Source: Multifurca ochricompacta
Taxonomy: Eukaryota; Basidiomycota; Agaricomycetes; Russulales; Russulaceae
DNA: 43,597 bases
Direction: 5' to 3'
Assembly: GCA_022496185.1 (NCBI GenBank)
Contig: WTXG01000285.1
Span: 1-43,597 of the forward strand
Numbering within the stretch: the first letter of the stretch is position 1; each line of letters opens with the position of its first letter. Below are positions 30,342-40,190 of this stretch, in pieces. The position numbers and the translations under genes are program-made. The notes under the pieces are model-generated. The model was not told the origin of the DNA, made no database searches, and was given only the letters and a program-made list of their open reading frames with translations.

Positions 30342-30563
30342 TGTTGGCCCACATGCACTCTGGCAAAGGGACCTTAAGCAAGACCCTAACCCATGCTCTA
30401 GAAAAGGAATGGCCACGTTGGGGATTGAACCCAAGACCTCTGGACAATCCGGGTCTGGCACTCTAACCACTGAGCTACACGGCCTGGGTTCTACATGGAG
30501 CATAACCTTATATACCAAGGTCATGTGAGAGTTGCATCGTGCAGCACTACACTTGTGTCAACA
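30342..30563 (-). mobile_element. 222-bp LTR-like unit carrying a tRNA-like gene
   Basis: TGTTGGCCC...GTGTCAACA ends (TG...CA, with TGTTG/CAACA inverse), flanked by ACAAG at 30337-30341 and 30564-30568. The empty site is seen in the gypsy-3 LTR, where gacaagtgccag is continuous. Inside, on the minus strand, are a TATATAA box, a tRNA-like sequence and a TTTT stop. It resembles in plan a TRIM solo LTR of the Cassandra type, which carries 5S rDNA. No other copy in the window. Confidence 0.75.
30410..30484 (-). tRNA. tRNA-like sequence (probable pseudo-tRNA)
   Basis: Minus-strand 75-nt cloverleaf candidate. The acceptor pairs GGCCGTG with CGTGGCC (two G-U pairs); the D arm is GCTC/GAGT; the box A-like stretch is TAGCTCAGTGGTTAGAGT. 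The T arm is TTGGG-TTCAATC-CCCAA, with box B GGTTCAATCC. A TTTT terminator follows at 30402-30405 and TATATAA lies about 25-30 bp upstream (30507-30517). The anticodon stem does not pair, so no amino acid is assigned; a CGG triplet lies at the expected place. Transcription by Pol III is plausible; charging is doubtful. Confidence 0.6.
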
Positions 30564-31013
30564 ACAAGTGCCAGAAGCACTGAGATGGTTCAGAGCCAAA
30601 GTCAGGAATCACCCAGAAGGTAATGCACCTAGTTGATTAAGAAGTTGAGTCTAAGGTATACAGGCTATCTAGGCAGGCCTTATATATGTAATAGGTATTG
30701 GAGTCTGAATTGGAGTCAGGTGTGTATCATATCAACAAAGTCATAATAACTATGAATGGGGAAAATGGAGTGAAGGTGGGCCAGGTGAGAATATATGTAG
30801 ATGAATCCGGTATAGTTGTGATTCTGGTGGGAAAATATGTAAGGGTCATAGGAAATGAGTCAGAGATAAGGAACAAACAAGCATAAATGGTGTCACAGCC
30901 CCAGTCAACAAAGCTCAAGCACAACCAAACAAAGAGTCATGTGATCAAAAGGAAAAGAAATGATGCAGCAGGGTTTGTAACATTACCCCCTCTCTAAGTC
31001 CTAGCAGACCCAG

Positions 31014-31886
31014 CTAGATTGGCATACCATCATCATCCTGTACCAATGACAGGTGGTCATCTGCTACAGCATAGTGGTCAGTGTCATAATTCTCCTTGTC
31101 TTTGTCTGTCAGGCAAATGTGTGTTTGTAGAAAACCATAGCACCTTGGTGGCCACATTGAAAGCAACCATTGTAAATGTGACAGTTGATTTCTCTGTGTC
31201 CAGCATTGTGGGACAAACTGTTGCACACAGGTCCTTCCACATGTGTTGGTTTGGGTCAGGCAGGGTCACAGTCAATCAAGGCAATCAAGGTAGGCAGGTG
31301 TCACACAGTGCACAGCTGGTATGGATCAAGGCAACAAGTCTGAACATCACATGTGAAGTCAGGGTGTTCAGATAGCAAGGCAAGAGCCTTTGCTGGAGTT
31401 ACTGGTGAGCCAAACCCTTTCAAGTCACATCCTTGAAGAGGGCTGAAGGGACTTCCTAAGGACCTTTGATTGGTACAAGGAGAACAGACTTAGTCTGTCC
31501 TAAGATTTATTGTAGTCCTTAAATACAATGTAGCTACTATGAAGTCATAGTCTAGATGTAATGTACTATGATATCATACTAAGGTCACAAGGTCTATGAC
31601 ATCAAAAGAGAGGGGCATAGAAGAAAAAAAGGAGAAAATGCAAAACAGCAGCAAGAAAATGTCACACAAACACTTGCCACACCATCTGGAGGGGTTGATG
31701 ATGGTAGGGGCCTTGCTGAGACATTGGAAGAGGCACTGGCAGCTCCAGTGGGACAAACTTTGACAGTATTGACATCATTTGTGGGCTTGCAGGCAACTCC
31801 AGCTAAGGTGAAATTTGCTGCCACAGTGCCAGCAAGTCTGTCCTCTGGGATTTTCATGGAGCTGTGGCATTTCCAGACAACTTGGG
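31014..31886 (-). pseudogene. gypsy-5 C-terminal zinc-array module
   Basis: Minus-strand pieces: first knuckle CWHCGSKFHLSWSC, second CQYCQSLSHWSC-C, third WCGKCLSHNAGHREINC, then a Cys cluster CHIYNGCFQCG, an acidic tail ENYDTDHYAVADDHLSLV and the end DDDGMPI at 31014. A solo LTR (31219-31666) splits the third knuckle. A stop in place of a residue after HK, and a frame change near QGAMVF, mark decay. The same array is found in gypsy-3 and in part in gypsy-4. Role unknown; RNA or DNA binding is likely from the knuckle type. Confidence 0.75.
31219..31666 (-). repeat. solo LTR F, copy 2
   Basis: 448 bp, TGTTGCACACAGG...AAATGTCACA, duplication CAAAC at 31214-31218 and 31667-31671. Inverted relative to the copy at 26519-27072. 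Its removal restores the third zinc-knuckle codons of gypsy-5. Confidence 0.9.
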
Positions 31887-32298
31887 TGTTGAACAGGCAT
31901 GAGGGGCAGCATACTGACTGTGAAGTTAGCAGGTTAGGCTAGAACAAAGATAAGTGCTTCAGAGGTTAGAAGAACTCTGAAGTGTAAGAGATGAAACAGA
32001 CACCCTTATATACCCATGGGGGCCAGGGGAAATGGTCTGTGCGCACTGGGAATAAGTCCCTAAGTGCTGGACAAAGTCCAAACAGTAAACAAGAGGGATA
32101 AAGGCCATTGGCCAATAAGGAATCACATGCTTGTACATCATTACTAAGGTACATCAGTCAGCTACTGTGGAATGTGAGAAAGAAAGTAATAATGATATGG
32201 TAAATAGTCCAAAACTCTGATATCTCATCTAGTCCACAAAGTAGCTAATCTAATCACCTGATGCCTGAAGCATCACTGAACACGTCCTGTGTTCAACA
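31887..32298 (-). repeat. copia C1 3' LTR
   Basis: 412 bp, TGTTGAACAGGCATG...CTGTGTTCAACA. It lacks about 90 bp present in the 35508-36005 copy. The left flank ttggg (31882-31886) is the expected target duplication. Confidence 0.9.
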
Positions 32299-32588
32299 TC
32301 CCTCCATGCTGAAGGCATCTGGTCATGGATGGGAAATGAGTTGAATGAGCACACTGCCATTATGAGCATATTGCCAGTCAACATGTTGAGAATGAGTTGA
32401 CAAGAAGCGCGGTTTGTGAGTTTTGCATATGAGTTGTAGATTCGCTTATGCAAGCTAAACGCTTGACATATTTGAATGCCTACTTCTGGCATACACACCT
32501 CTTGTGTCACTCTCAAAGTCGAGAATGTGCTCATGTTGCATGGTGGGAAAGTGAGACTGGTATACAAAGTCTCCAGATTCCTGCTCTC

Positions 32589-35504
32589 TCATTCCAGCAC
32601 TAATCCAAGTCCATTGACCATGATTTCAAAGGATGCTCTTGGTAGAGACTTAGTAAAGCCATCTGCCAGCATCTCACCAGTGGGAGTTCACACTAACTCA
32701 ATTGTGTGTGATTCTATGTACTCCCTAATGGCATGGTACTTGATAGGTATGTGCTTTGACTGCCTTCCTGTGACAGGGTTTAATGCCAAATCTACAGCAC
32801 CCTTATTGTCACAGTGGAGTAGTATAGGGGAGGATACCTCAAACCCTAATTCCTCCATAAAAGTCCTATACCATGCTGCCTGATTTGCAGCCTCAGAGAG
32901 GCTCATATACTTGGCTTCAGTGGTGGACTGTGCTACTGTTTTCTGCTTTCTGGAACACCAGGATATGGCACCATTTGCTAAGAAAAACACATAGCCTGAG
33001 GTGGAGTGGCAGTCCTCTTGATCTCCCCATGAGGAATCTGCAAAGCCATGAAGGCCACTCTCCCCATTCCCTCCAGAATACTGCAACTTGCAGTCTTTTG
33101 TGCTATTTAAATACTTTAAGACATATTTTGCAAGTCACATATGATCTTGTGAGGGGTTGGAAGCATATTGGCTAAGGTGTGTCACAGCAAAACTGATGTC
33201 AGGTCTGCTTCCAATCTGCACCCAAAGCAGAGACCCCATCAACTGTTGATACTTCTTTATCTCAGAAGTAGATGCCTGGCCATCAAACTTGACCAGATGT
33301 ACATCAGCGCCAGAGGGAAGAGGAGTATATACTCAGTTGGAATCCCTCATCCCAAACTTCTCAATAATAGATAAAACGTAGGCTGCTTGGTCAATTTCCA
33401 GTGTCTTATTAGGATGATCCCTGGTGATATTAACTCCAAGGTATGACTGGATTTCTCCCAAGTCAGTCATCTCATATCAATTAGATAGAGCTGACTTCAG
33501 CCACATTATCTTATCATTGGAAGATCCAAGTATAGTAATGTCGTCTACATAGAGAATGACATAGAGTGAATCATCCCCCTCCTTTTGATGAAACACATAT
33601 ACTCCTGCATCAGAGTATGTCCAAGTGAAGCCCAGTTCATTGAGAACTGCATGGAATTGAAGATTCCATGCTTGGGAGGCTTGTTTGAGGCCATATAATG
33701 CTTTTTGTAGCCTACAAACTTTGGACTCTTGACCAGCAATGATGAAACCAACTGGTTGCTCCATATATATCTCCTCATCCAGATCACCATGAAGGAATGC
33801 CGATTTGACATCCATCTGGTGGATTTCCCAATCCTCTAGTGTAGCTAGCACTAGTAATAATCTAAGTGATTCAAATCTGGTGACTGGGGAGAACATTTCA
33901 TCGAAGTCCACCCCTTCTATTTGGGTGAAACCTTTTGCCATGAGCCTAGCATGAAACCATCCATCTGGTTTCAGCTTGAAAACCCATTTTGACTTGACTG
34001 CCTTTCTTCCTTTTGGAAGATCCTCAAGGTGCCATATATTAAGTTTATCTAAGGCATCTATTTCATATTGACATGCCTCAAGCCATTCACTGGCATTGTC
34101 AGACTGCATTGCCTCCTGAAAAGTCAGGGGATCTCTATAAGAGACTCCTGTGGCATTTAGCAATTCCATATGCCCAAGTCTGGAAGAACCTTGCACGAAC
34201 TCAGCATTATCCTCATTATAAAATCGAGGATTTAGCCGACATGAGTGTCTGGGACAGGCAGTATCAAGATCTAAATCTTCCTGCACAGCCCTATCATGTT
34301 GCTGAGAACGTGAACTTTCCCTAGTAAAAACTGGTTGGGGAAGTCTGCCAACATTCTTTTTAGATAGTCTTTTGGCATGGGTTCTTTGGGGGAGTTCAGA
34401 TGGTTCCAGGACTTGGGATGGAGGTGTCTGATAGATAGTGACATCATGTGTGTCAACTTCATTATCGGGTGTGGTAGGCTCAGGATTTATTTGAGGAGGT
34501 TCCACTACCTCCTGTTCCTCAACCTTGGCTTCCTTATCTTCAGGAGCCTGAGGAACTGTGGCTATTGCTGGTTGAGGCTGGACTGGCCTCTCAACTTCTA
34601 ATACAAAAGGTGTAACTTTTTCCTTTTGCTTTCCCTTGCTGTCCTTGGCAAGGTTGGATGGGAAGGATCCTTCATCAAATGTCACATCTCTAGACAATAT
34701 GAAGGATTGAGTATGCATATCCCATAGCAAATATCCTTTGGAATGGGGTGCATACCTGACAAAGACTGTTTCCCTGGCTTTGTGATCCAGTTTGCATCTT
34801 TTATCCTCTGGGACAGTATAATAGGCTAAGCAGCCAAATATTTTAAAGTATGAGACATCTGGAATGTCCCCATCCAGAAGCTCAAGCGGTGTCCTCCACT
34901 TATTTGAACAGATAGGCGTTCTATTGTATATGTGACAGGCTGTTCACACTGCACATTCCCAGAAACCAAGGGAAAGACCAGCATGATGTAGCATGCTTGT
35001 GGCCTTTTCCATAATGGTTCTGTTGAACCTTTCAGCCCTTCCATTCTGTTGTGGGGAATATGGCATTGTCAATTTATGCTCTATGCCAGCCTGCTCAAGT
35101 ATTGACTTCAGCTCCCTATTCACAAATTTGCCACCTCGGTCTGTATGTAAGGTCTTTATTTTCCTGTCTGTTTTATTTTCCAGGAATGCCTTAATGTTAC
35201 AGAAGACTGATGTAAAGTCACTTTTAGCCTTCATAGCAACAACTAGAGCTGTCCTGCTAAAGTTGTCTATGAAGGTGGCAAAGTATAGGTTCCCTTGAAT
35301 TGAAGTACATTGTAGAGGACCAACTAGGTCACTATGAATGACTTCCAAGGGTGCTGAAGCTCTCTTTTGAGAGGGAGGGAATGGAAGATGGTGTGATTTT
35401 CCCATTTCACAGCCATAACACAGCTTGTCTTCCACTTGGCTATTATCAATACTAAGGCCTTTTACAGCCTTAGGAGCATGTCTTTTGAGGGCCTCTTTAG
35501 ACAT
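32589..35504 (-). pseudogene. copia C1 pol: integrase, RT, RNase H
   Basis: One minus-strand frame of about 970 codons. It starts inside the integrase zinc region (MSKEALKRHAPK, then CYGCEMGKSHH). The integrase core has D in HSDLVGP, D in HTDRGGKF and E in GRAERFNRT. RT shows WVFKLKPDGWFHARLMAKGF, HQMDVKSAFLHG and ILYVDDITILG; RNase H shows FADSSWGDQEDCHS, STTEAKYM and HCDNKGAVDLA. The frame is broken only by five TGA codons (after ECAV, ALSN, RDSN, QDHM and IELV), all where Arg CGA is plausible, and I saw no frameshift. The ancestral copy was thus recently active. Confidence 0.92.
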
Positions 35505-35507
35505 ACA

Positions 35508-36005
35508 TGATGAACAGGCATGTGCGCGCAGTGATACTGACTGTTGGATGTTAGCGTGTGAGGCTAGAGAACAAGTATACTTCAGAGATGAAGAGAACTC
35601 TGTATTACTATACTACACACCTAGAGAACAAGTATCTACAAGAGACAGTTAGTTATAGGTAAGGTAGTAAGTAGAGAGAGTGGGACTTACACTTCAGAGA
35701 TGAAGAGAACTCTGAAGTGTAAGAGACGAAATAGACACCCTTATATACTACTCAAGGGATGGTCTGTGCACAATGGAATGCGCTAGAATGTACTACTGAG
35801 GGACAAAGGCCATTGGCCAGTGAGGTATCACATGCTACATAGGATTACTAAGGTACATCAGTCAGCTGCTGCGCATCGCGGGAAAGAAAGTAATAATGAT
35901 ATAGTAAAAAGTCTGAAACTCCGAATCTATATCTAATCTAATCTTGCACAGCTTAGACCCTAACCTAGATGCCTGAAGCACCTCAAGACACATGCCGTGT
36001 CAACA
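35508..36005 (-). repeat. solo copia LTR in C1
   Basis: 498 bp, TGATGAACAGGCATG...GCCGTGTCAACA. Left flank ATACA (35503-35507) equals 36006-36010, but the last two bases of the right copy are also the first two bases of the Tc1 palindrome, which inserted at the TA of this duplication. Confidence 0.85.
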
Positions 36006-36008
36006 ATA

Positions 36009-36920
36009 CAGTGCCTCACAAAACTGAGTCAATGTTTTGCACTTTTGCACTGTTTGTTGAATATTGCATCAGCCAAAACAAATATAAACAAAGTCTTGGT
36101 AGACCATAAAAGGTATAAGATAAGGGTTATGTAATGCAAAAATGATTATGTAATTCTGATCAAACCTTGTGGAGCTATGCCCATTTCAAATTGGGGACTC
36201 ATTGACTCAGTTTTGTGAGTGGGTATCAGAAATATCAGAATCTGATGCTCCACCAAATGTACAGCAACCAATCCTTAATATATGGTTACCATAGTTGTCT
36301 TAATATTGATGGGACCTGGAATAGAGCTATTTAACCATGGTTTACATTCCCAGAATATTATAATTTCCCAATGCACCCCACCTCCTCTGCTCAGAAAGAA
36401 AACATGCTCTCTCTGGCCTCTGAAGGTCATTCCACTCACACTATTGCCTCCAGACTCAGCCTCAGCCAGTCCAGAGTCTCTAGGACACTCAGAACCCTCC
36501 TTCCCAACCATCAGTCACCTCATTTTGGTCATCCTTCCAAGCTCTCTGCTACCTCTGAACATGCTATCATCATACAAATTACCACAGGAAAGGTTGGCAA
36601 TGCTGTCCAGGCCACAAAGCACATCAATTCCATGATCCCCAACCATGTCTCTTCACAAACTGTGCATTGGGTTCTTAAACAACATTCATTCAAGGCTGTA
36701 ACAAAGAAGAAAAGGCCACTACTCTCTGCAGTACATTGCAAGAAGCACTTAGCCTTTGCTTTGAAGTACAGAGAGTGGACTGTGGAGGACTGGCATCTGA
36801 CCCAAACCTGTTGATTTTGGTCTCATCTAACCAAATCACCCTCTTCCAGTCCTCCATAGTCCAGTTTTGGTACTTCAAAGCAAGGCTAAGTGCTTCTTGC
36901 AATGTACTGCAGAGAGTAGT
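36009..36920. mobile_element. Tc1-pal-2: second Tc1 palindrome, right arm truncated
   Basis: Left arm 36009-36793 (785 bp, exactly as in copy 1), loop 36794-36845 (52 bp, inverted relative to copy 1), and the first 75 bp of the right arm to 36920, where gypsy-3 has inserted. TA precedes at 36007-36008. The remaining ~710 bp should appear after the 5' LTR of gypsy-3, outside the window. Confidence 0.93.
36371..36814 (+). pseudogene. Tc1-like transposase N-terminal half in pal-2
   Basis: 147 codons from ATG at 36371, the same protein half as in copy 1 with a few substitutions (SLSQSRVSRTLRTLLPNHQS). It ends at MEDW|TVEDW and then HLTQTC as it enters the inverted loop, so the catalytic WSDE lies on the other strand. 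It retains the HTH DNA-binding part only. Confidence 0.85.
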
Positions 36921-37511
36921 TGTAACGCCTGGTGCGGGCATTCGTCACGACGTGTGAGGAGTCGTGTAGCAAAACTATGAAGTCAGGTGTGCACTGTCTT
37001 TCAAGTACACGGAGATCGGGTGAGAAGTCAACACAAAGGAGCTAATCCCTTAGTGTTGTTGAGCGGACAAGTGCCAGAAGCACTGAGATGATTCAAGAGT
37101 CGGGTCTTAGGAATCACCCAGAAGGTAATGCACCAAGTCGATTAAGAAGTCAAGTCTAAGGCATACAGGCTATCTAGGCAGGCCTTATATACGTAATAGA
37201 GATCGGAGTCTGAATCGGAGTATCATACTCGGCGTATCAACGAAGTCATAATATATCCAAAGGGGAACGGAGTCAGTGGGCCAGGTGAGAATATACGTAG
37301 ATGAATCTGGTATAGTTGCAATTCTGGTGGGAAAATATGTAAGCGTTCTGATGTAAAGTACGAGTCATAGATAAGCACAGCATGAGTCAGAGATAAGAGG
37401 CAAACAGGGGTAAAGCCAGTCACGACACAGTCAACAAAGGGATCAACGCATTCCACAACGAGTCACGTGAGGGAGAAAAGGAAACAAGACGATGCAGTGG
37501 GGTTTGTAACA
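36921..37511 (-). repeat. gypsy-3 3' LTR
   Basis: 591 bp, TGTAACGCCTGG...GGTTTGTAACA. Minus-strand TATATAAG near 37180. The polypurine tract AGAAGGGGGTAA follows on the minus strand (37512-37523), which marks this as the 3' LTR. Confidence 0.9.
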
Positions 37512-37541
37512 TTACCCCCTTCTAAGTCCTAGCAGAGCCAG

Positions 37542-38790
37542 CTAGATCGGCATACCATTGTCATCCTGAACCAGGGAGAGATAGTCATCGGCTACGGCAT
37601 AGTGATCAGCATCATAGTTCTCCTTTTCTTTGTCTGCGGGGCAAACGTGTGTTCATAGAAAACCGTAGGGCCCCCGTCTCCCACAGCGAAAGCAGCCGTC
37701 GTAAACATGACAGTCGATTTCTGATGTCCGGCGTTGTGGGAGAGACATTTGCCGCACCACCCTGAGGGGTTCTGGACAGTGGGGGCCTGCGTAAGTCATC
37801 TGAATAGGCATTGGCAACTCCAGTGCGAGGTGCTTTGACAGTGTCGGCATCGTTTCGCAGCCTTGGGGCAGCACCAGCTGAGGTGATACTTGCTGTTGCA
37901 GCGCCAGCAAAGCTTGCCATCGGGGTTTTTGTGAAGGCGTGGCATTTCGAAGCAGTGAGGGTTAAGCCGAGGTGCCAGGTCGAGGCGGCGACGAGGGAGT
38001 GGTCATGCAAAAATGTCAGCATACCATTCGGAAATAGTCTGGTATGCTTCTCCTTTCTCCAACCTCGTCCTGATGCTTGCCAAGTGATGCTCTATGTCAA
38101 AAACCCCTCGATTGATCTTTACCATTTGTCGTTCATAGTCGCGGCGTTGCATTTCTAAGTTGTCCCGAAGTGCCTGGAACTTGCGAAGTCGTGCAATTTC
38201 AGCAGTCAGTCGTGGCATCCATAGTCCTGAAGCACTTCATTGATGCGAAGGCACGTGGGTCATGGGCTGAGAGATGTTGCAATGTTCAGGCCCTAGGACA
38301 TAATGTAGTCGCCCGACGTTTTTTCCTCGAGGTAGACTGGGGCCCCATAGACGGGCCCTCCTTTCTCTAAGCATCCCACTACGTCCATACCTTCGTTGGT
38401 GTAATAAATATACTTGGCCACCTCCGTAGTGCCGTCGTTCTTGGATGATGGGATCATGAGCGGGAAATAAAACTGGGAGTTGGGGTCGTTGGGGAAGAAA
38501 GGGAATTCGGGGGATTCATCGCCGAAGTCTACGTCGATCAGGTCGTTGGGATGGGGGTGTTCGGGCAGATTAAAATTGTCATCGATGTCGATGATTCCTG
38601 TCCCCTTGGGCCACTTGGGGGTCGCATTGTAGTCAATAGGAGAAAGTGGACGAGAAGGAGGATGCACAGGAGTAAGTACGGGAAACGCATCGATGGCGGC
38701 TGAGGCGTGGATCTTGAGGAGGACATGAGTGAGTTCTGGTTGATTGTGGGGGAGATAGCTGTTCCGCAACTCGTATTTTCTCTGGCTCTT
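37542..38790 (-). pseudogene. gypsy-3 post-chromodomain module with zinc-knuckle array
   Basis: In order after the chromodomain: a low-complexity segment, PNDLIDVDFGDESPEFPFF, AKYIYYTNEGMDVVGCLEKG, a coiled-coil-like charged helix (RLRKFQALRDNLEMQRRDYE, 38003-38218), then two standard knuckles CWRCNSKYHLSWCC and CRHCQSTSHWSCQC. A variant knuckle WCGKCLSHNAGH..(E)IDC, the Cys cluster CHVYDGCFRCGRRGPYGFL and the acidic end VADDYLSLVQDDNGMPI (stop at 37542) follow. Two TGAs and at least two frameshifts break it. Gypsy-5 and gypsy-6 share it, gypsy-4 at least its end. It is well over 400 residues and has no counterpart that I know in standard chromoviruses, where pol stops at or soon after the chromodomain. 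Confidence 0.78.
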
Positions 38791-39130
38791 TATCTGCCTC
38801 TGGGTGGCGTCTGTAGAAGTCTTCGATAAGTTGGGCGCAAAGACATCCACAGCAGGTTCCCACGAGTTGTCGGCATCTGGGAATCCCTTCCATTTGATCA
38901 GATAATGGAGCTTCCGATTACATCCTCACCCTTCCATTTGCGTCAGCAATACGTTCTACTCCCACTCCGGTTCTCCGTCAACGAGGTCAGGAGGGGGTCT
39001 GGGAAAGTTCTGTCCGTGAATGGCAGTTTCTTTGTACGGCTTAGAAGGCTAGCATGGAAGACGGGATGTATTTCCAGGTGGCAGGTAATGCGAGCTTGTA
39101 CGTGATATCTGAAAGCTTCGTTCAATTACG
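38790..39130 (-). pseudogene. gypsy-3 integrase GPY/F end and chromodomain
   Basis: Minus strand, three frames: FRYHVQARITCHLEIHPVFH, ASLLS, PPDLVDGEPEWEVERIADAN and, after a frameshift, LIKWKGFPDADNSWEPAVDV-type residues, then the terminal helix LIEDFYRRHPEAD. The WEVERI...WKG..D.SWEP pattern is the chromodomain, which can direct integration to chromatin marks. Frame changes near 38900-38990. Confidence 0.8.
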
Positions 39131-39179
39131 AAGGGGCCATGATGTCTGGGAGCTAATTTTGCCGTTGGATGTGACGTGT

Positions 39180-40190
39180 GGATATTGCGCCCTTCTAACC
39201 AGACTTGATCTCCAACCTGGTAGGGTGTAAACTTTGTAGGCTTCTCAGCTAGGGTCCTTTGGCCTTCTGAAGGTTTCTATGGCCGATTCCCGTATTTCCT
39301 CCCATTGGCTGATACGTTGTGTCACAGATGGTACATTGTGGGTTTGTCTGTCCATGTGGTGCGAGGGTTCCATCCCATAATAAGAGAGAAGGGAGTGGTC
39401 TTGTCGTTCCATTTGGCCAACTATTGTGCGCAAACTCAGCTGTCGCCAGCCATTCTGCCCAGTCGTTCTGTTGCTCGTTACACCAAAATCGAAGATATTG
39501 TTCTAGCCATTGATTTGTTCGCTCTGATTGTCCATCGTCTGGGGGTGATATGCGGTCGAGATGTTCTGCTGAATGTCGAGACATTTACAGAGGGCTCGTG
39601 CGAACATGGAGGCAAACCATGGGTCTCGGTTGAAATAATCTTCTGCGGCAGTCCATAATGTCGGTAGACGTGGTCCAGGTAGAGTTTCGCAACCCCTTCT
39701 GCTGATATTGTCTCGTTACAGGGGATGAAGAGGGCGGCCTTTGAATAGTCATGGTCCGTGATGGTGAGTATCGAGTCGTATCCTTGTGACTGTGGAGTTT
39801 GACAATGAAGTCCATGGCGATGGTCTGGAAGGGAGCTGTTGCAATTGGGTAATGGGTGAAAGTGCCGCGGTCTTGGGTGAGTGTTTACTTTGTTTGCCTG
39901 GCATTCTGCGCATCCTTTGACATATGCTTCGACATCCTTTTTCATGTTTGGCCACCAGTATCTCGTTTGGCAAGGGCGTATGTGTTTGCGATGCTGGGGT
40001 GTCCTGCAGAGGGAAGGTCATGGTGAAAATGAATCACCCCCCTCTTAATGTTGTCGCCACTGGTGACAACCAATCGATCGCCGTCTTTCCACCAGAGGCC
40101 GTCTTTCATCTTTATGTTATGCGGCTCTGCCCAGGATTTGCACAATTCCTGGTTCATGTTCTGCGTCACTTGGGCCCATAAATCCATGTC
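39180..40190 (-). pseudogene. gypsy-3 integrase
   Basis: The HHCC domain reads HHDLPSAGHPSIANTY ... GCAECQANK (about 39890-40050). The core has a DFIVKL region, then DHDYSKAALFIPC, then YGLPQKIIS followed by a frameshifted (N/D)RDPWFASMFARAL, and HPQTDGQSERTNQWLEQYL with the last catalytic Glu (39540-39570). The residue at the second Asp may now be Asn. WAEWLATAEFAHN follows. At least three frameshifts. It would insert cDNA into the genome if intact. Confidence 0.85.

Larger units (their letters stand above)
30198..30982 (-). repeat. gypsy-5 3' LTR (interrupted)
   Basis: TGTAATGCTGGGG...GGTTTGTAACA. Aligns with the gypsy-3 LTR (36921-37511), mostly differing by CG to TG or CA. About 558 bp when the 222-bp tRNA-bearing insert and its duplication are removed. 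The polypurine tract of the element lies just right of it (30983-30996 on the minus strand). Confidence 0.88.
30198..31886 (-). mobile_element. gypsy-5: 3' LTR and pol tail, interrupted
   Basis: Minus orientation: 3' LTR 30198-30982, polypurine tract, then the C-terminal zinc-array module (31014-31886), cut at 31887 by copia C1. The LTR and tail each hold another insertion. It is homologous to gypsy-3 but CpG-depleted, so older. Inserted in hAT1 copy 4. Confidence 0.88.
31887..35507 (-). mobile_element. copia C1: Ty1/copia element, 3' part
   Basis: 3' LTR (31887-32298), polypurine tract (tggaggga, just right of the LTR), pol (32589-35504). It is interrupted at 35508 by a solo LTR of a sister copia element. 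Gag, protease and 5' LTR should lie beyond the window. Inserted in the gypsy-5 zinc-array region. Confidence 0.92.

Noticed and set aside
30410..30484. Functional host tRNA gene
   Set aside because: The anticodon stem does not pair and the sequence sits in a mobile unit inside an LTR, so it is reported as tRNA-like only.
21586..32298. Classical RIP of Ascomycetes
   Set aside because: Loss is centred on CG, not CA, and the host seems a basidiomycete; a dinucleotide computation would settle it.
32589..35504. TGA read as a sense codon (recoding) in copia pol
   Set aside because: BUB3 ends at TGA and the laccase at TGA in normal places, and gypsy frames also have TGA at Arg sites. CpG decay explains all of them more simply.
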